A DNA stretch of 54,540 nt. Source: Planctomycetaceae bacterium. Lineage in GTDB: Bacteria > Planctomycetota > UBA1135 > GCA-002686595. The notes beneath the pieces are model-generated. The model saw nothing but the letters and a program-made list of their open reading frames with translations. It was not told the origin of the DNA and searched no databases. The translations under genes were made by a program, and so were the position numbers. This document shows positions 1 through 10,622 of this stretch, in pieces (position 1 is the first letter of the stretch; every line of letters starts with the position of its first letter). Location: the NCBI GenBank assembly GCA_016125265.1, contig WGMC01000011.1, positions 1 through 54,540 of the forward strand, written 5' to 3'.

Positions 1-221
1 CCCGATGGCGCGACCCGATGGCGCGACCCGATGGCGCGACCCGATGGCGCGACCCGATGGCGCGACCCGATGGCGCGACCCGATGGCGCGACCCGATGGC
101 GCGACCCGATGGCGCGACCCGATGGCGCGGCCCGATGGCGCGGCCCGATGGCGCGGCCCGATGGCGCGGCCCGATGGCGCGGCCCGATGGCGCGGCCCGA
201 TGGCGCGGCCCGATGGCGCTC
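1..221. repeat. 13-bp tandem repeat array
   Basis: Seventeen head-to-tail 13-bp units start at position 1 and continue to about 221; the array may begin before the window. Units 1-9 (1-117) read CCCGATGGCGCGA. Units 10-16 (118-208) read CCCGATGGCGCGG. The last copy decays. The single-base switch is clean, so the array is two homogeneous blocks, as expected from slippage or unequal exchange of two founder units. Thirteen is not a multiple of three and all three forward frames stay open, so the apparent proteins here are artefacts. Confidence 0.95.
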
Positions 222-240
222 TCCTGCTCCTGCGCGCGCG

Positions 241-345
241 GTTGGCCGGAAGGGGCAACGCCCCGCCCGATAGTAGCCTGGGGCAACGCCCCAGGTGTGG
301 TTGGGGGGCGGGGCCAGGGCTGAAGGCCCGGCCCATGCCGTTGGC
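241..345 (+). repeat. Dispersed repeat family A, forward half-unit
   Basis: This carries the family A landmarks in order: GGGGCAACGCCCC, a GTAGCCTGGGG block, the palindrome CCTGGGG-CAACG-CCCCAGG at 277-295, then GGGCTGAAGGCCCG and a CCATGCCGTTGGCGCG tail. The same order recurs near 7972, 33889 and 34391, and in reverse orientation near 7656, 34006 and 34508. Only the forward arm is present here. It lies next to tandem arrays, as at the other loci. Confidence 0.9.
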
Positions 346-431
346 GCGCTACGTTGGATCGCGACCTCGGATCGCGACGTCGGATCGCGACGTCGGATCG
401 CGACTATGGATCGCTGCGTTGACGCGTCGCG
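341..431. repeat. Second 13-bp tandem repeat
   Basis: Units of 13 bp with core TCGGATCGCGACG at 367-379 and 380-392 are flanked by diverged copies at 341, 354, 393, 406 and 419. The sequence differs from the array at 1-221 but the period is the same. No gene is supported between 221 and the LysM gene at 466. Confidence 0.8.
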
Positions 432-465
432 CGCGCTCGCCGCGCGGCGGCGGCGCGCGTCGCTC

Positions 466-1419
466 TCACGGGATGCGCAGGCGGGTGCCGACCGGCACGC
501 GGTCGGGGTTGGCCAAACGGTCGCGGTTCGCGTCGTAGACCCGCGTCCAGCGCGCGGCGGTGCCGTAGTAGCGCTCGGCGATGGAGCTGAGCGTCTCGCC
601 GTTCTGCACGACGTGTTCCACGAAGGAACCGCCGGCGTCGCTCACCACCGGCGCACTGCCGACGTCCGCCGGCACGGCCGGTGCCGGGCGCGGCGCGGGA
701 CGCGGCAGGCGGGGGTCGGCGGACGTGTTGCGCGATACACCGCCGATCTGCTCGGGCACCACCACGAACGTTCCCGCGCTCGGGCTCGCGTCGTCATTGG
801 CGACACGCAGGTCCTCGGCGAACGCGCCGGATCCGTAGAGCCGCTGCGCCACGCCCGTCCACGTATCGCCCGCCGCCCACGTGTAGAGCCAGCGGCCCTC
901 CGTCGGCGAGCGCTGCAAGCCCGCGAGACTCCGCAGCTTCCCGTCTGCGCCGGCACCCGGCGCAACGGGATCCAGATCGCCCTGGCCACGCGCGGACGCC
1001 GGATTGCCTGCCTGGCCCGTCGGGGTGCCTGCCTGGCCCGTCGGATTGCCTGCCTGGCCCGTCGGGGTGCCTGCCACGCCCGTCGGCGCGTCGCCGTCGT
1101 TCGTCAGCACCGGTGCGGCGGGGGCGCCCTCTTCCGCGGTGGGAGCCGCCTGGTTTCCCGCCTGCACGCTCGAGGAGAGCAGCGGCAACGGGCCGCGCCC
1201 GCTCCCCTGCGACTCGCCGGACGTCCGGCGCGGGTCCGCCGCTGTTGGGGCGGGCACCGAAACGGCGGGCTCGGACCGCGGCGCCTCGGCGACACGCTCT
1301 CCGAGCGGCGAGCGCCCCTCCTCCCCATCGGCCGGTTTCTGGCTCGTAAGGGATACGGCGAGGACAACCGCGGAGAGGAAGAAGACGGTCGCGACGACCA
1401 GCTTCTCAAAGCTACCCAT
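466..1419 (-). CDS. Membrane-anchored protein with two LysM domains
   Basis: This 317-residue protein starts with an uncleaved-looking membrane segment (about residues 8-24, VVATVFFLSAVVLAV). A low-complexity periplasmic stretch follows, with heptad repeats of the type PTGQAGN/T (nucleotides about 1005-1085). Two LysM modules sit in the C-terminal half. The first begins near YTWAAGDTWTGVAQRLYG. The second begins near HVVQNGETLSSIAERYYG and runs to the C-terminus at GTRLRIP. LysM modules bind N-acetylglucosamine polymers such as peptidoglycan, so a cell-wall anchoring role is inferred. No catalytic domain is visible. The ATG at 1417-1419 lacks a clear Shine-Dalgarno. The gene is transcribed away from the glycosyltransferase at 1720. 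Confidence 0.85.
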   Translation of the reverse strand: MGSFEKLVVATVFFLSAVVLAVSLTSQKPADGEEGRSPLGERVAEAPRSEPAVSVPAPTAADPRRTSGESQGSGRGPLPLLSSSVQAGNQAAPTAEEGAPAAPVLTNDGDAPTGVAGTPTGQAGNPTGQAGTPTGQAGNPASARGQGDLDPVAPGAGADGKLRSLAGLQRSPTEGRWLYTWAAGDTWTGVAQRLYGSGAFAEDLRVANDDASPSAGTFVVVPEQIGGVSRNTSADPRLPRPAPRPAPAVPADVGSAPVVSDAGGSFVEHVVQNGETLSSIAERYYGTAARWTRVYDANRDRLANPDRVPVGTRLRIP

Positions 1420-1719
1420 GGGACTGCGTGGGGGCGGGGTTCGGGGGGCGGCGGGACCCGACCTCGGGCCCCGTTGGCGGAGCGTACCGCCAGGGACGAG
1501 TCTCTCCGGCGGGCAGCGTCCGGGTCAACGGAGGAGGACCCCGATTCCCGACATTCGACCACGACCCGTGGTGGGCAAGTCGCGCCGCACCCCAGCCGGT
1601 CGGGGGTCGGCCCGAGTCCTCCGAACGGGAGGCCCACGCTCCCAACGGCGACGCATTCCCGGTCCAGGGACCGATCCGGGTCCCACTCCGCCGCCGGGAC
1701 GGATACCGTGGGAACCCGG
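1420..1719. other. Divergent intergenic region
   Basis: These 300 bases separate two divergent genes. Frames stay open because of high GC but show no recognisable protein. The only regulatory candidate seen is TACCGT at 1704-1709, ending 10 bases before the ATG at 1720. Confidence 0.4.
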
Positions 1720-3966
1720 ATGCTCCCGCCCCCCCCGCCGACCCGAGCCCCCACGCCCGCGCGCCTGCCCCGGGCCCGGGAACCTTGGATGATCCTCGCC
1801 ATGGGAGTGGCTGTCGCCCTGCAGCTTTGGACCTGGTCGCGGCTCGAGGGGTACGAGCTCGCCGACGTCATCGAGTACATGGACCGGGCCGATCAGTTCG
1901 TCCGGGGCGAGCCCCTGGACCCGCTGACCCTGCGGTCCTTCGCGTTCTCGGCGCTGCTCGTCCCGCTGTTCGGCGTGGTCAAGCTGCTCGGCCTCCACGA
2001 CGGCGTGGCGGTCGACCTTGCGCGGCTCTTGCAGATGGCGTTCGGCCTCGGCGCGATCCGACTCGTTGCCATGAGCGCCGCGCGCATCGGCGGCCGCTCC
2101 GCGGGCATCGGTGCGGCCTTCGTGCTCGCGTTGAACCCGGTGCTGGCGCAGTACGCGGTGACTCCGCTGTCGGGAACCGCCGCGCTGTTCTTCGTGGCGC
2201 TCGGCACGGACCTCTTGCTGCGCGAACCAAATCTACGGCGCGCCCTGGCCGCGGGCGCGTCCCTCGGCGCGGCGGTGCTGATGGCCTACCAGTGCCTGCC
2301 CATCGCGCTGCCGATCGCGTTGATTGGGTGGGCGCAGAACGGCTGGCGGCACCTGCGCCACGCAGGCGCGCTGGCCGCCGGCTTTGCGCTGCTGATCTTC
2401 CTGCAGTGCCTGAGCGATTGGGCGATCTACGGCACCTTTGGCTCGAGTTTGGGCGGGTACCTCGCGCAGAACGTGTACGGCATCGTCGCCACCAAGCTGT
2501 ACGTGGTGGGGCTCGAGGGACCCGCGCGCTTCTTCTACGACCGCCTCGTGGTGGCCGAGGAAGACGGCGTCTACCAGATGCAGATGGGGCCCTACTGGTA
2601 CGTCACCGAGTTGGCCTGGCGCTGCTTGGTGCCCGGTGTGCTGTTCCTGATCGCAATCGGCGTGTTCTCGTCCCTGCGCCGCGGCCGCCGGGTGGCGCTG
2701 GTCCTTTTGCTGCTCGTCGTCGCGAACGTGTGGCTGATGAGCTCCAAGGGCTCCAAATCGTTCCGCCTCTGGCTGCCGCTCCTCCCGATCGTTGCGATGG
2801 TGGGCGGTTTGGGTTTTGGCGCGCTCTTCGCGGGAACGCAGGCGCGCCTACTCGCACGCACCGCGGCGGTGATGGCCCTCGCGTTCGGACTGTCCGGTGC
2901 GATCGCAGCGCTCGAACGGGCGAACCTGACGAAGTTCGGTCCCTACTGGCAAGCCGTGGACATCCTCGCGGACGCCTTTCCGCGGGATACCGGGGCCGCG
3001 CCGGCGCGGTTCGCCAGCACGTACCACTGGGCGGTCCGTTTCCGGGCGCCAGAGCACCTCGCACTGGTCAAACTGCCCCACCACTTGGACCGCTGGCGCC
3101 TCTTGAGCGCCGAGGAGCGGGACGAAGTCGTGGCGTCGCTTTCGGAACTCGACGGCCTCGTCGGCCACCTGCAGTCGTTCTCGCAGGACCCCGCGGTGTA
3201 CGCGGAGGTGAACCGCTGTTTCGAGGTGCTCGACGTGATCGACGACGGGCCGTCGATGGAAGAACTGGAGCCCGTCTTCGTCTTCCGCCGGCGCACGGGC
3301 GCGCCGAACGCGCACACTCTCTACGAGGTGTTCGAGGACACCGGTCCCGGCGAACCCAACGAAATCGAGGCTTACGTGTCGCGCATCGGGTACCCCGGCC
3401 GAGTGGATTTCCGCCGCGTGGGCGAGGACGGGGTGATGCGCCAGATGCAGTTCCTCGGATTCGACGTCGATCCCGACGTGTCCTCCGGACGCCAGGTTTG
3501 GCTCACCTACCACTGGCTCGCCGGCCCGGGCCTGCTCGGAACGAACTACACGATCGTGGACCGGGTGATGGACGGCCTCGGCGCCGGTTGGAACCAGAAC
3601 CACCAGCCGACGCTCGGCGCGTTTCCGACGTCGCTCTGGGAAGAGGACATCATCGTGCGCGAGAGCCTGCTCACGAGTTGGCCGGAGGTGCCCGCGCAGT
3701 TCGGCGGCGGCTTCCTGCGCGGCGAGTTGGTGGCGATCTACGTGTCGCTCGCGATCGCGCAGTTCGACGAGAACTTCCAGTCGGTGCACTCGCTCAACGC
3801 CTACATGCCCTCGGGCGATCGCCCCATGGTGCGGCGGCGGACCGAGGCCGAGTTGGGGCGCAAGTGGAGCGCCGACGGTCTGCTGGAAGTGGGCGGGTTC
3901 TGGTGGGCGCCGCCCGAGAACCGGCGCATCCCGGACGACGGCAAGCCGTTCGCGGGCGAGCGCTAG
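1720..3966 (+). CDS. GT-C type integral membrane glycosyltransferase (putative)
   Basis: This 748-residue protein is polytopic in its first about 400 residues, with many hydrophobic segments, and soluble in the last about 320. The first loop after TM1 has acidic residues in ELADVIEYMDRADQFV, followed by PLTLRSFAFSALLVPL. That resembles GT-C enzymes of the ALG9/PMT type, which move a sugar from a polyprenyl-phosphate donor to an acceptor outside the membrane. The assignment rests on topology and the first-loop acidic motif, not a close family match. The C-terminal domain is unrecognised. ATG 1720 is chosen because the membrane domain follows closely; ATG 1789 is the alternative. The frame is open back to 295, but that upstream part is antisense to the LysM gene. 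Confidence 0.65.
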   Translation: MLPPPPPTRAPTPARLPRAREPWMILAMGVAVALQLWTWSRLEGYELADVIEYMDRADQFVRGEPLDPLTLRSFAFSALLVPLFGVVKLLGLHDGVAVDLARLLQMAFGLGAIRLVAMSAARIGGRSAGIGAAFVLALNPVLAQYAVTPLSGTAALFFVALGTDLLLREPNLRRALAAGASLGAAVLMAYQCLPIALPIALIGWAQNGWRHLRHAGALAAGFALLIFLQCLSDWAIYGTFGSSLGGYLAQNVYGIVATKLYVVGLEGPARFFYDRLVVAEEDGVYQMQMGPYWYVTELAWRCLVPGVLFLIAIGVFSSLRRGRRVALVLLLLVVANVWLMSSKGSKSFRLWLPLLPIVAMVGGLGFGALFAGTQARLLARTAAVMALAFGLSGAIAALERANLTKFGPYWQAVDILADAFPRDTGAAPARFASTYHWAVRFRAPEHLALVKLPHHLDRWRLLSAEERDEVVASLSELDGLVGHLQSFSQDPAVYAEVNRCFEVLDVIDDGPSMEELEPVFVFRRRTGAPNAHTLYEVFEDTGPGEPNEIEAYVSRIGYPGRVDFRRVGEDGVMRQMQFLGFDVDPDVSSGRQVWLTYHWLAGPGLLGTNYTIVDRVMDGLGAGWNQNHQPTLGAFPTSLWEEDIIVRESLLTSWPEVPAQFGGGFLRGELVAIYVSLAIAQFDENFQSVHSLNAYMPSGDRPMVRRRTEAELGRKWSADGLLEVGGFWWAPPENRRIPDDGKPFAGER

Positions 3967-4094
3967 GCTCCCCCGCGCGGGCCCCACACAACGTGCCCGC
4001 ACGTCGGGCCCAACCGCGGCCACACATCCAGGCGCCCCGCCGCGGGTGGTAGCGGGATGCGCCGCGGGGAATCGTGCCGCGGACGGGTCGGCGC

Positions 4095-4124
4095 TTGAGA
4101 CCCGGCGCGGCGGCTCGATATGCT
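4095..4124 (+). promoter_or_regulatory. Predicted sigma70-type promoter
   Basis: TTGAGA (4095-4100), an 18-bp spacer and TATGCT (4119-4124). It lies in the gap downstream of the glycosyltransferase and upstream of the lipoprotein-kdsB-pyrG genes. A GTG at 4140 is in frame with the lipoprotein and only 15 bases beyond the -10. Confidence 0.55.
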
Positions 4125-4205
4125 GCGCCCTTGGCCGCCGTGAACCGAACCGAGCAGAGATTGGATCGACGCCTCGGCGTCGCGCAGCGTCGTCCCGAAC
4201 CGGCC

Positions 4206-4271
4206 GCACGCGTCGCGCTGGCCGCACGCGTCGCCCTGGCCGCACGCGTCGCCCTGGCCGCACGCCTCACC
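4206..4271. repeat. 18-bp tandem repeat
   Basis: Three 18-bp units (GCACGCGTCGCCCTGGCC type) start at 4206, 4224 and 4242, with a fourth partial copy at 4260. In the lipoprotein frame they read ARVALA repeated. The array lies either in the 5' leader or in an N-terminal extension of the lipoprotein gene, depending on the real start. The rest of the 3967-4313 gap holds only the predicted promoter. Confidence 0.85.
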
Positions 4272-4313
4272 CCGTCCGCCGCCGGCGCCGCCATCCGCCC
4301 CGGAGCTGCGTGG

Positions 4314-4820
4314 TTGCGCATCCTGCCGGCGCTCGTGATGGCCTGCCTCCTTGCGGCCTGCGCCTCCACACCGCCGCGCAGCGCGTTCGCGGGACGCGTC
4401 ACCCTGCTCGCGTACAGCGACGAGTTCCGCATCGAGCTGCGCAGCGAGTCGCACACCTCGCCGGTCGATTTCTATTCCACACGCCGCTCCGCGGCCGACA
4501 CCAAGATCGCCTCGGACGAGATCCTCCAAGCGCTCGTCGAGTACCTCGACCAGAACGGTTTTGCGGACCACGCGGCCAACGGGCCGGCTCCCACGACGGC
4601 GCCGAGCGGCGTCACACGGGCCCTCGAGGTGGAAGTGGACGGTTCGGTCCGCCACCTGCTGGCGGGCAACGCGGTGCCGCGCGAATCCAGCGTGACCCTG
4701 CACAAGCTCACGCGCAACGTCTTCGACATCTTCAACAAGGTGCAGGCGTTCCAACAGACGGACGCGGAAGCGGGTAGCGACGTGTTCGTGGGGCCCGCGA
4801 CGGGCGGCCAACCGCGCTGA
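4314..4820 (+). CDS. Small lipoprotein of unknown function
   Basis: With a TTG start at 4314 the protein has 168 residues and begins MRILPALVMACLLAACAS: a short signal peptide ending in the lipobox LLAAC, with Cys16 as lipidation site. A GGAG at 4302-4305 sits 8 bases upstream of the TTG, which is why this start is preferred. The mature part has no recognised domain; it looks like a compact alpha/beta domain. The stop is 7 bases before kdsB, so the two are probably co-transcribed, and a link to the outer membrane or LPS export is only a guess from that. Upstream in-frame starts (GTG 4140) would add 58 basic residues and bury the lipobox. Confidence 0.6.
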   Translation: MRILPALVMACLLAACASTPPRSAFAGRVTLLAYSDEFRIELRSESHTSPVDFYSTRRSAADTKIASDEILQALVEYLDQNGFADHAANGPAPTTAPSGVTRALEVEVDGSVRHLLAGNAVPRESSVTLHKLTRNVFDIFNKVQAFQQTDAEAGSDVFVGPATGGQPR

Positions 4821-4827
4821 GACTGCG

Positions 4828-7582
<2,755 letters not shown>

Positions 7583-7617
7583 GCGAGCGCCAACGACGAC
7601 TCGGCGTCGTCACGATG

Positions 7618-7712
7618 GGGCGGGCCTTCAGCCCTTGCGTCTTCCTACCCGCAAACCTGGGGCGTTGCCCCAGGCTACTATCGGGCGGGGCGTTGCCCCT
7701 CCCGGACAACCG
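7618..7712 (-). repeat. Dispersed repeat family A, reverse half-unit
   Basis: Reverse complement of the family A arm. It reads CGGGCCTTCAGCCCTTG, then the palindrome CCTGGGG-CGTTG-CCCCAGG at 7656-7674, then GGCTACTATCGGGCGGGGCG. With the forward copy at 7966-8035 it brackets a 41-bp tandem array, so the island 7618-8035 is a long inverted repeat with a tandem array in its loop. Confidence 0.9.
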
Positions 7713-7782
7713 CGCCGTCGCCCCGGAGCGACGAGGTGCGCGGCACCAACGCCGCGCCCAGTCAAGCGCGATGCGCTCCAGC

Positions 7783-7964
7783 GCGCCAACGGCACGCGAT
7801 GCGTACGCCGAAGGCGCTCGGAAGCGCCAACGGCACGCGATGCGTACGCCGAAGGCGCTCCGAAGCGCCAACGGCGCGCGATGCGGACGCCGAAGGCGCT
7901 CGGAAGCGCCAACGGCGCGCGATGCGGACGCCGAAGGCGCTCGGAAGCGCCAACGGCGCGCCCT
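7783..7964. repeat. 41-bp tandem array
   Basis: Unit starts (GCGCCAACGGC) are seen at 7783, 7824, 7865, 7906 and 7947: exactly 41 bp each, four full copies and a partial. Copies differ by a few substitutions (GCGTACGCC versus GCGGACGCC). Forty-one is not a multiple of three, and no spacers separate the units, so it is neither coding nor CRISPR. Confidence 0.93.
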
Positions 7965-7965
7965 A

Positions 7966-8035
7966 TAGTAGCCTGGGGCAACGCCCCAGGTTTCGTCGGA
8001 AAGTTGGAGCAAGGGCTGAAGGCCCGCTTCATTGC
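7966..8035 (+). repeat. Dispersed repeat family A, forward half-unit
   Basis: Forward arm with TAGTAGCCTGGGG, the palindrome at 7972-7990, and AGGGCTGAAGGCCCG near 8011. Inverted relative to the copy at 7618-7712. The remaining gap up to 8116 shows no gene. Confidence 0.88.
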
Positions 8036-8116
8036 AGCGTCACCGGAGTCCGCGGCGCTCCCGTGGCTTGGGCGACGATTGCGGCGGGACCCTCGATCCA
8101 CCCCAGCCCGGACGCC

Positions 8117-9286
8117 TTAACGGAAGGCGGGTATGCCCGTCAACTCAGCGCCCACCGCCAGTGTGTGGATGTCGTGCGTGCCCTCGTAGGTGACCACGGA
8201 TTCCAGGTTCAGCATGTGCCGCCCGGTCTGGTACTCGAGGCTGATCCCGTTCGCACCCAGCATGTCGCGCGCGATGCGCGCCTGCTCGAGGGCCATGCGC
8301 ACGTTGTTGCGCTTGGCGAGGTTCACCATCGCCGGCGTCATCTTGCCCTCGTCCTTGAGGCGGCCGAGGCGCAGCGCCAGGAGCTGCGCGAGCGTGATCT
8401 GGTTGGCCATCTCGGCCAGCTTCGTCTGGGGGATCTGGTACGCCGCGAGGGGCTTGTCGAACACGGTGCGCTCCTTCACGTAGTTGAGCGCCTCGTCGAA
8501 CACCGCCGTCGCCGCCCCCACTGCACCCCAGGTGATGCCGTAACGGGCCTGGGTCAAGCACGACAGCGGGCTCTTCAAGCCGGCGGAGCCGGGCAGGCGC
8601 GCAGAGTCGGGCAGACGCACGTCGTCGAGCACCAGCTCCGACGTGATCGAGGCCCGCAGCGACCATTTGTGCTTCTGCTCGGGCGCCGTGAAACCCTTGG
8701 TGCCCTTCGGCACCAGGAACCCGCGGATGCCGTCGGGCGTGCGCGCCCAGACCACGGCCACGTCGGCGATCGTGCCGTTCGTGATCCACATCTTGCGGCC
8801 GTTGAGGATCCAGTCCGATCCGTCCCGCCGGGCGTTTGTGTTCATGCCGCCGGGGTTCGAACCCGCGTCAGGTTCGGTCAGGCCGAAACAGCCGATCGCC
8901 TGGCCCTTGGCGAGCCGCGGCAGCCACTCGCGCTTTTGCTCCTCGGACCCGAACGCGTGGATCGGGTACATGACGAGCGAACCCTGCACCGACACGAACG
9001 AACGCAGGCCGCTGTCGCCGCGCTCCAGCTCCTGGCAGATCAGACCGTAGGTGACGCCGTTCAGACCCGCGCCGCCGTACTCCTCGGGGATGGTCGGACC
9101 GAACACACCCAACTCGCCGAGTTCCTGGGAGAGTTCGAGAGGGAACGTGCCCGCCTCGAAGTGCTCCATCACGAGGGGGAGGAAGCGCTCGGACACCCAG
9201 GCCCGCACGGTGTCGCGCACCATGCGTTCTTCGTCGCTGAAGAGCTCGTCGGTGAGCAGGAAGTCGAGCTGGCGGTACGGCTGCAT
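8117..9286 (-). CDS. Glutaryl-CoA dehydrogenase-like acyl-CoA dehydrogenase
   Basis: This FAD enzyme oxidises and, in true glutaryl-CoA dehydrogenases, decarboxylates glutaryl-CoA to crotonyl-CoA in lysine and tryptophan breakdown. The 389-residue protein has the whole family signature: SVQGSLVMYPI, GCFGLTEPDAGSNPG, WITNGTIADVAVVWAR, RGFLVPKGTKGF, QARYGITWGAVGA and RDMLGANGIS. It ends with TYEGTHDIHTL, in which Glu368 matches the catalytic base. YEGTHDIH near the C-terminus is specific to the glutaryl-CoA branch. ATG 9286 is chosen because MQPYRQLDF starts the conserved N-terminal helix; the frame is open further upstream without homology. No lysine-degradation partners lie nearby. Confidence 0.88.
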   Translation of the reverse strand: MQPYRQLDFLLTDELFSDEERMVRDTVRAWVSERFLPLVMEHFEAGTFPLELSQELGELGVFGPTIPEEYGGAGLNGVTYGLICQELERGDSGLRSFVSVQGSLVMYPIHAFGSEEQKREWLPRLAKGQAIGCFGLTEPDAGSNPGGMNTNARRDGSDWILNGRKMWITNGTIADVAVVWARTPDGIRGFLVPKGTKGFTAPEQKHKWSLRASITSELVLDDVRLPDSARLPGSAGLKSPLSCLTQARYGITWGAVGAATAVFDEALNYVKERTVFDKPLAAYQIPQTKLAEMANQITLAQLLALRLGRLKDEGKMTPAMVNLAKRNNVRMALEQARIARDMLGANGISLEYQTGRHMLNLESVVTYEGTHDIHTLAVGAELTGIPAFR

Positions 9287-9440
9287 GAATGGTGGTGGGG
9301 TCGTGGGCCGGATTTGGACAACCGGGCGGGATTTCCCAGGCTTTGTGCAAGGGACCCGAGGCACACGCCGAAGGTCCCAGGCGGCCCGGGGCGCCGTGGG
9401 CCCGATTGGGCCGCGGCCTTTGGGCTCGCAAACGGCACCT

Positions 9441-9446
9441 TATAGC
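9441..9446 (+). promoter_or_regulatory. Possible -10 element (TATAGC)
   Basis: TATAGC with a poor TTTGGG-like -35 about 16 bases upstream. It precedes the zinc-ribbon membrane protein gene and would give a leader of about 20 bases. Confidence 0.3.
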
Positions 9447-9472
9447 ACGCGATTCGCCCGCCCACGGCCCCC

Positions 9473-10609
9473 ATGGCATCCCTTCCGCCCATCCCCTGCC
9501 CGCGCTGCGGCTACCACGCTCCCGCCGCCACCTGCCCGCACTGCGGCGGGGAGGCAACGCGCCCGGAGTTCCGACGGGAACCCGGGCGTTTCCCCATGGG
9601 CCTCGCTCTCGGCCTGATGGCCCTGCCCCGGGGGCTCGGCCTGCTGCTCAGCGAGCGCGGCATCAAACGCTGGATGGTGCCGCCGCTCGTTTTGACGGTC
9701 CTGGTCTTCGCCGCGACCTATGCCTGGCTCTGGGGCCTCGTGTCCGATGCCCTCGCTCAGGCAGTGCCGCCGGAGATCGACGTGGAACTCTTCGGCCTGA
9801 CCTGGTTGGCCGGTGCGCTCGAGTGGCTCTTCGCCAAGGGCTGGGCGCTGCTCGCCGCCAAGACCACGGGGTTCCTCGCGCTGGCGGTCGTCGGCTCCCT
9901 CCTGTGGTGGTACGCGTTCAGTCTGGTGTTCGAAGCCGTCGCGGGGCCGTTCCTCGACGAGGTACACGGCATCCTCGAAGAGCGCTGGTACGGCGCCGAC
10001 CCACGGGCGTCGCTGGAGCGCCCGAGGGGCTTGGCCGGATCCCAGGTGACGCGCTACACGCTGATCGCGGGCGCCGCCGGTGCCCTCGTGGCGTTCCTGG
10101 CGCTCCGCCACCTCGACGGCGGCTGGAAGTGGCTGGCGGTGCCGGGATTCGGCCTGCCCGCGGCGGTGCTCAGTGCGTTCGTGCCCGCCTACGGCCGGTG
10201 GTTGGGTTGGTTCGTGCGGGTCGAAGGCGGTGCCGCGCGCGCCAGCCTGCTGGCCTCGGTCGCCACGGGGCTGCTCTTGGTGTTCGCCCTGCCGCTGTAC
10301 CTCGTGCCCGTCGTCGGTTGGTGGCTCGTCGGCATGATCGCTGGGTTTGCGACGGCGATCGGATTGCTCGACGTGCCCTTCTCTCGCCGCGGCTGGGGGC
10401 TGGCCCAACGCGCCAAGTTCCTGCGTGTGCACGCGGCGACGCTGGCGCTCTACGGCTTCACCGCCGGCCTCGTGTTCGCGATTCCCTTCGTGGGTCCGGT
10501 GGTGATGGTGCCCGCGGCCAGCGTCGGCGGTCTGTGGCTGTTCGCGCGGCTCGACAAACGCGCCGTCCGCACGTGGGCCGAAGAGCGCCGCGGCAGCGCC
10601 AAAGGGTAG
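9473..10609 (+). CDS. Zinc-ribbon EI24/CysZ-like membrane protein
   Basis: This 378-residue protein starts with a small zinc ribbon (Cys9-x2-Cys12 and Cys21-x2-Cys24) followed by a membrane domain with about six hydrophobic segments. The layout resembles the EI24/CysZ family: MALPRGLGLLLSERGIKRWMVPP, FSLVFEAVAGPFLDEV, and a late LLDVPFSRRGWGLAQRAKFL segment before a last pair of helices. Family members include sulfate permease CysZ, but here substrate and role are unknown. The stop TAG at 10607 overlaps the -10-like hexamer of metG, 13 bases before the metG start, so some metG transcripts may come from read-through. Confidence 0.7.
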   Translation: MASLPPIPCPRCGYHAPAATCPHCGGEATRPEFRREPGRFPMGLALGLMALPRGLGLLLSERGIKRWMVPPLVLTVLVFAATYAWLWGLVSDALAQAVPPEIDVELFGLTWLAGALEWLFAKGWALLAAKTTGFLALAVVGSLLWWYAFSLVFEAVAGPFLDEVHGILEERWYGADPRASLERPRGLAGSQVTRYTLIAGAAGALVAFLALRHLDGGWKWLAVPGFGLPAAVLSAFVPAYGRWLGWFVRVEGGAARASLLASVATGLLLVFALPLYLVPVVGWWLVGMIAGFATAIGLLDVPFSRRGWGLAQRAKFLRVHAATLALYGFTAGLVFAIPFVGPVVMVPAASVGGLWLFARLDKRAVRTWAEERRGSAKG

Positions 10610-10612
10610 GAT
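10607..10612 (+). promoter_or_regulatory. Possible metG -10 element (TAGGAT)
   Basis: TAGGAT ends 10 bases before the metG ATG and overlaps the stop codon of the preceding gene. No convincing -35 was seen. It would give a leader of only a few bases. Confidence 0.3.
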
Positions 10613-10622
10613 CACGGGCGCC

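Noticed and set aside
1..221. CRISPR array
   Set aside because: Units are directly adjacent without spacers; 13 bp is too short for CRISPR repeats and no cas gene is present. The same holds for the arrays at 7783, 34063, 47000 and 47611.
295..1719. Plus-strand coding upstream extension of the GT-C gene
   Set aside because: The frame is open but antisense to the LysM gene and includes repeat DNA; no recognisable protein segment before the first membrane helix.
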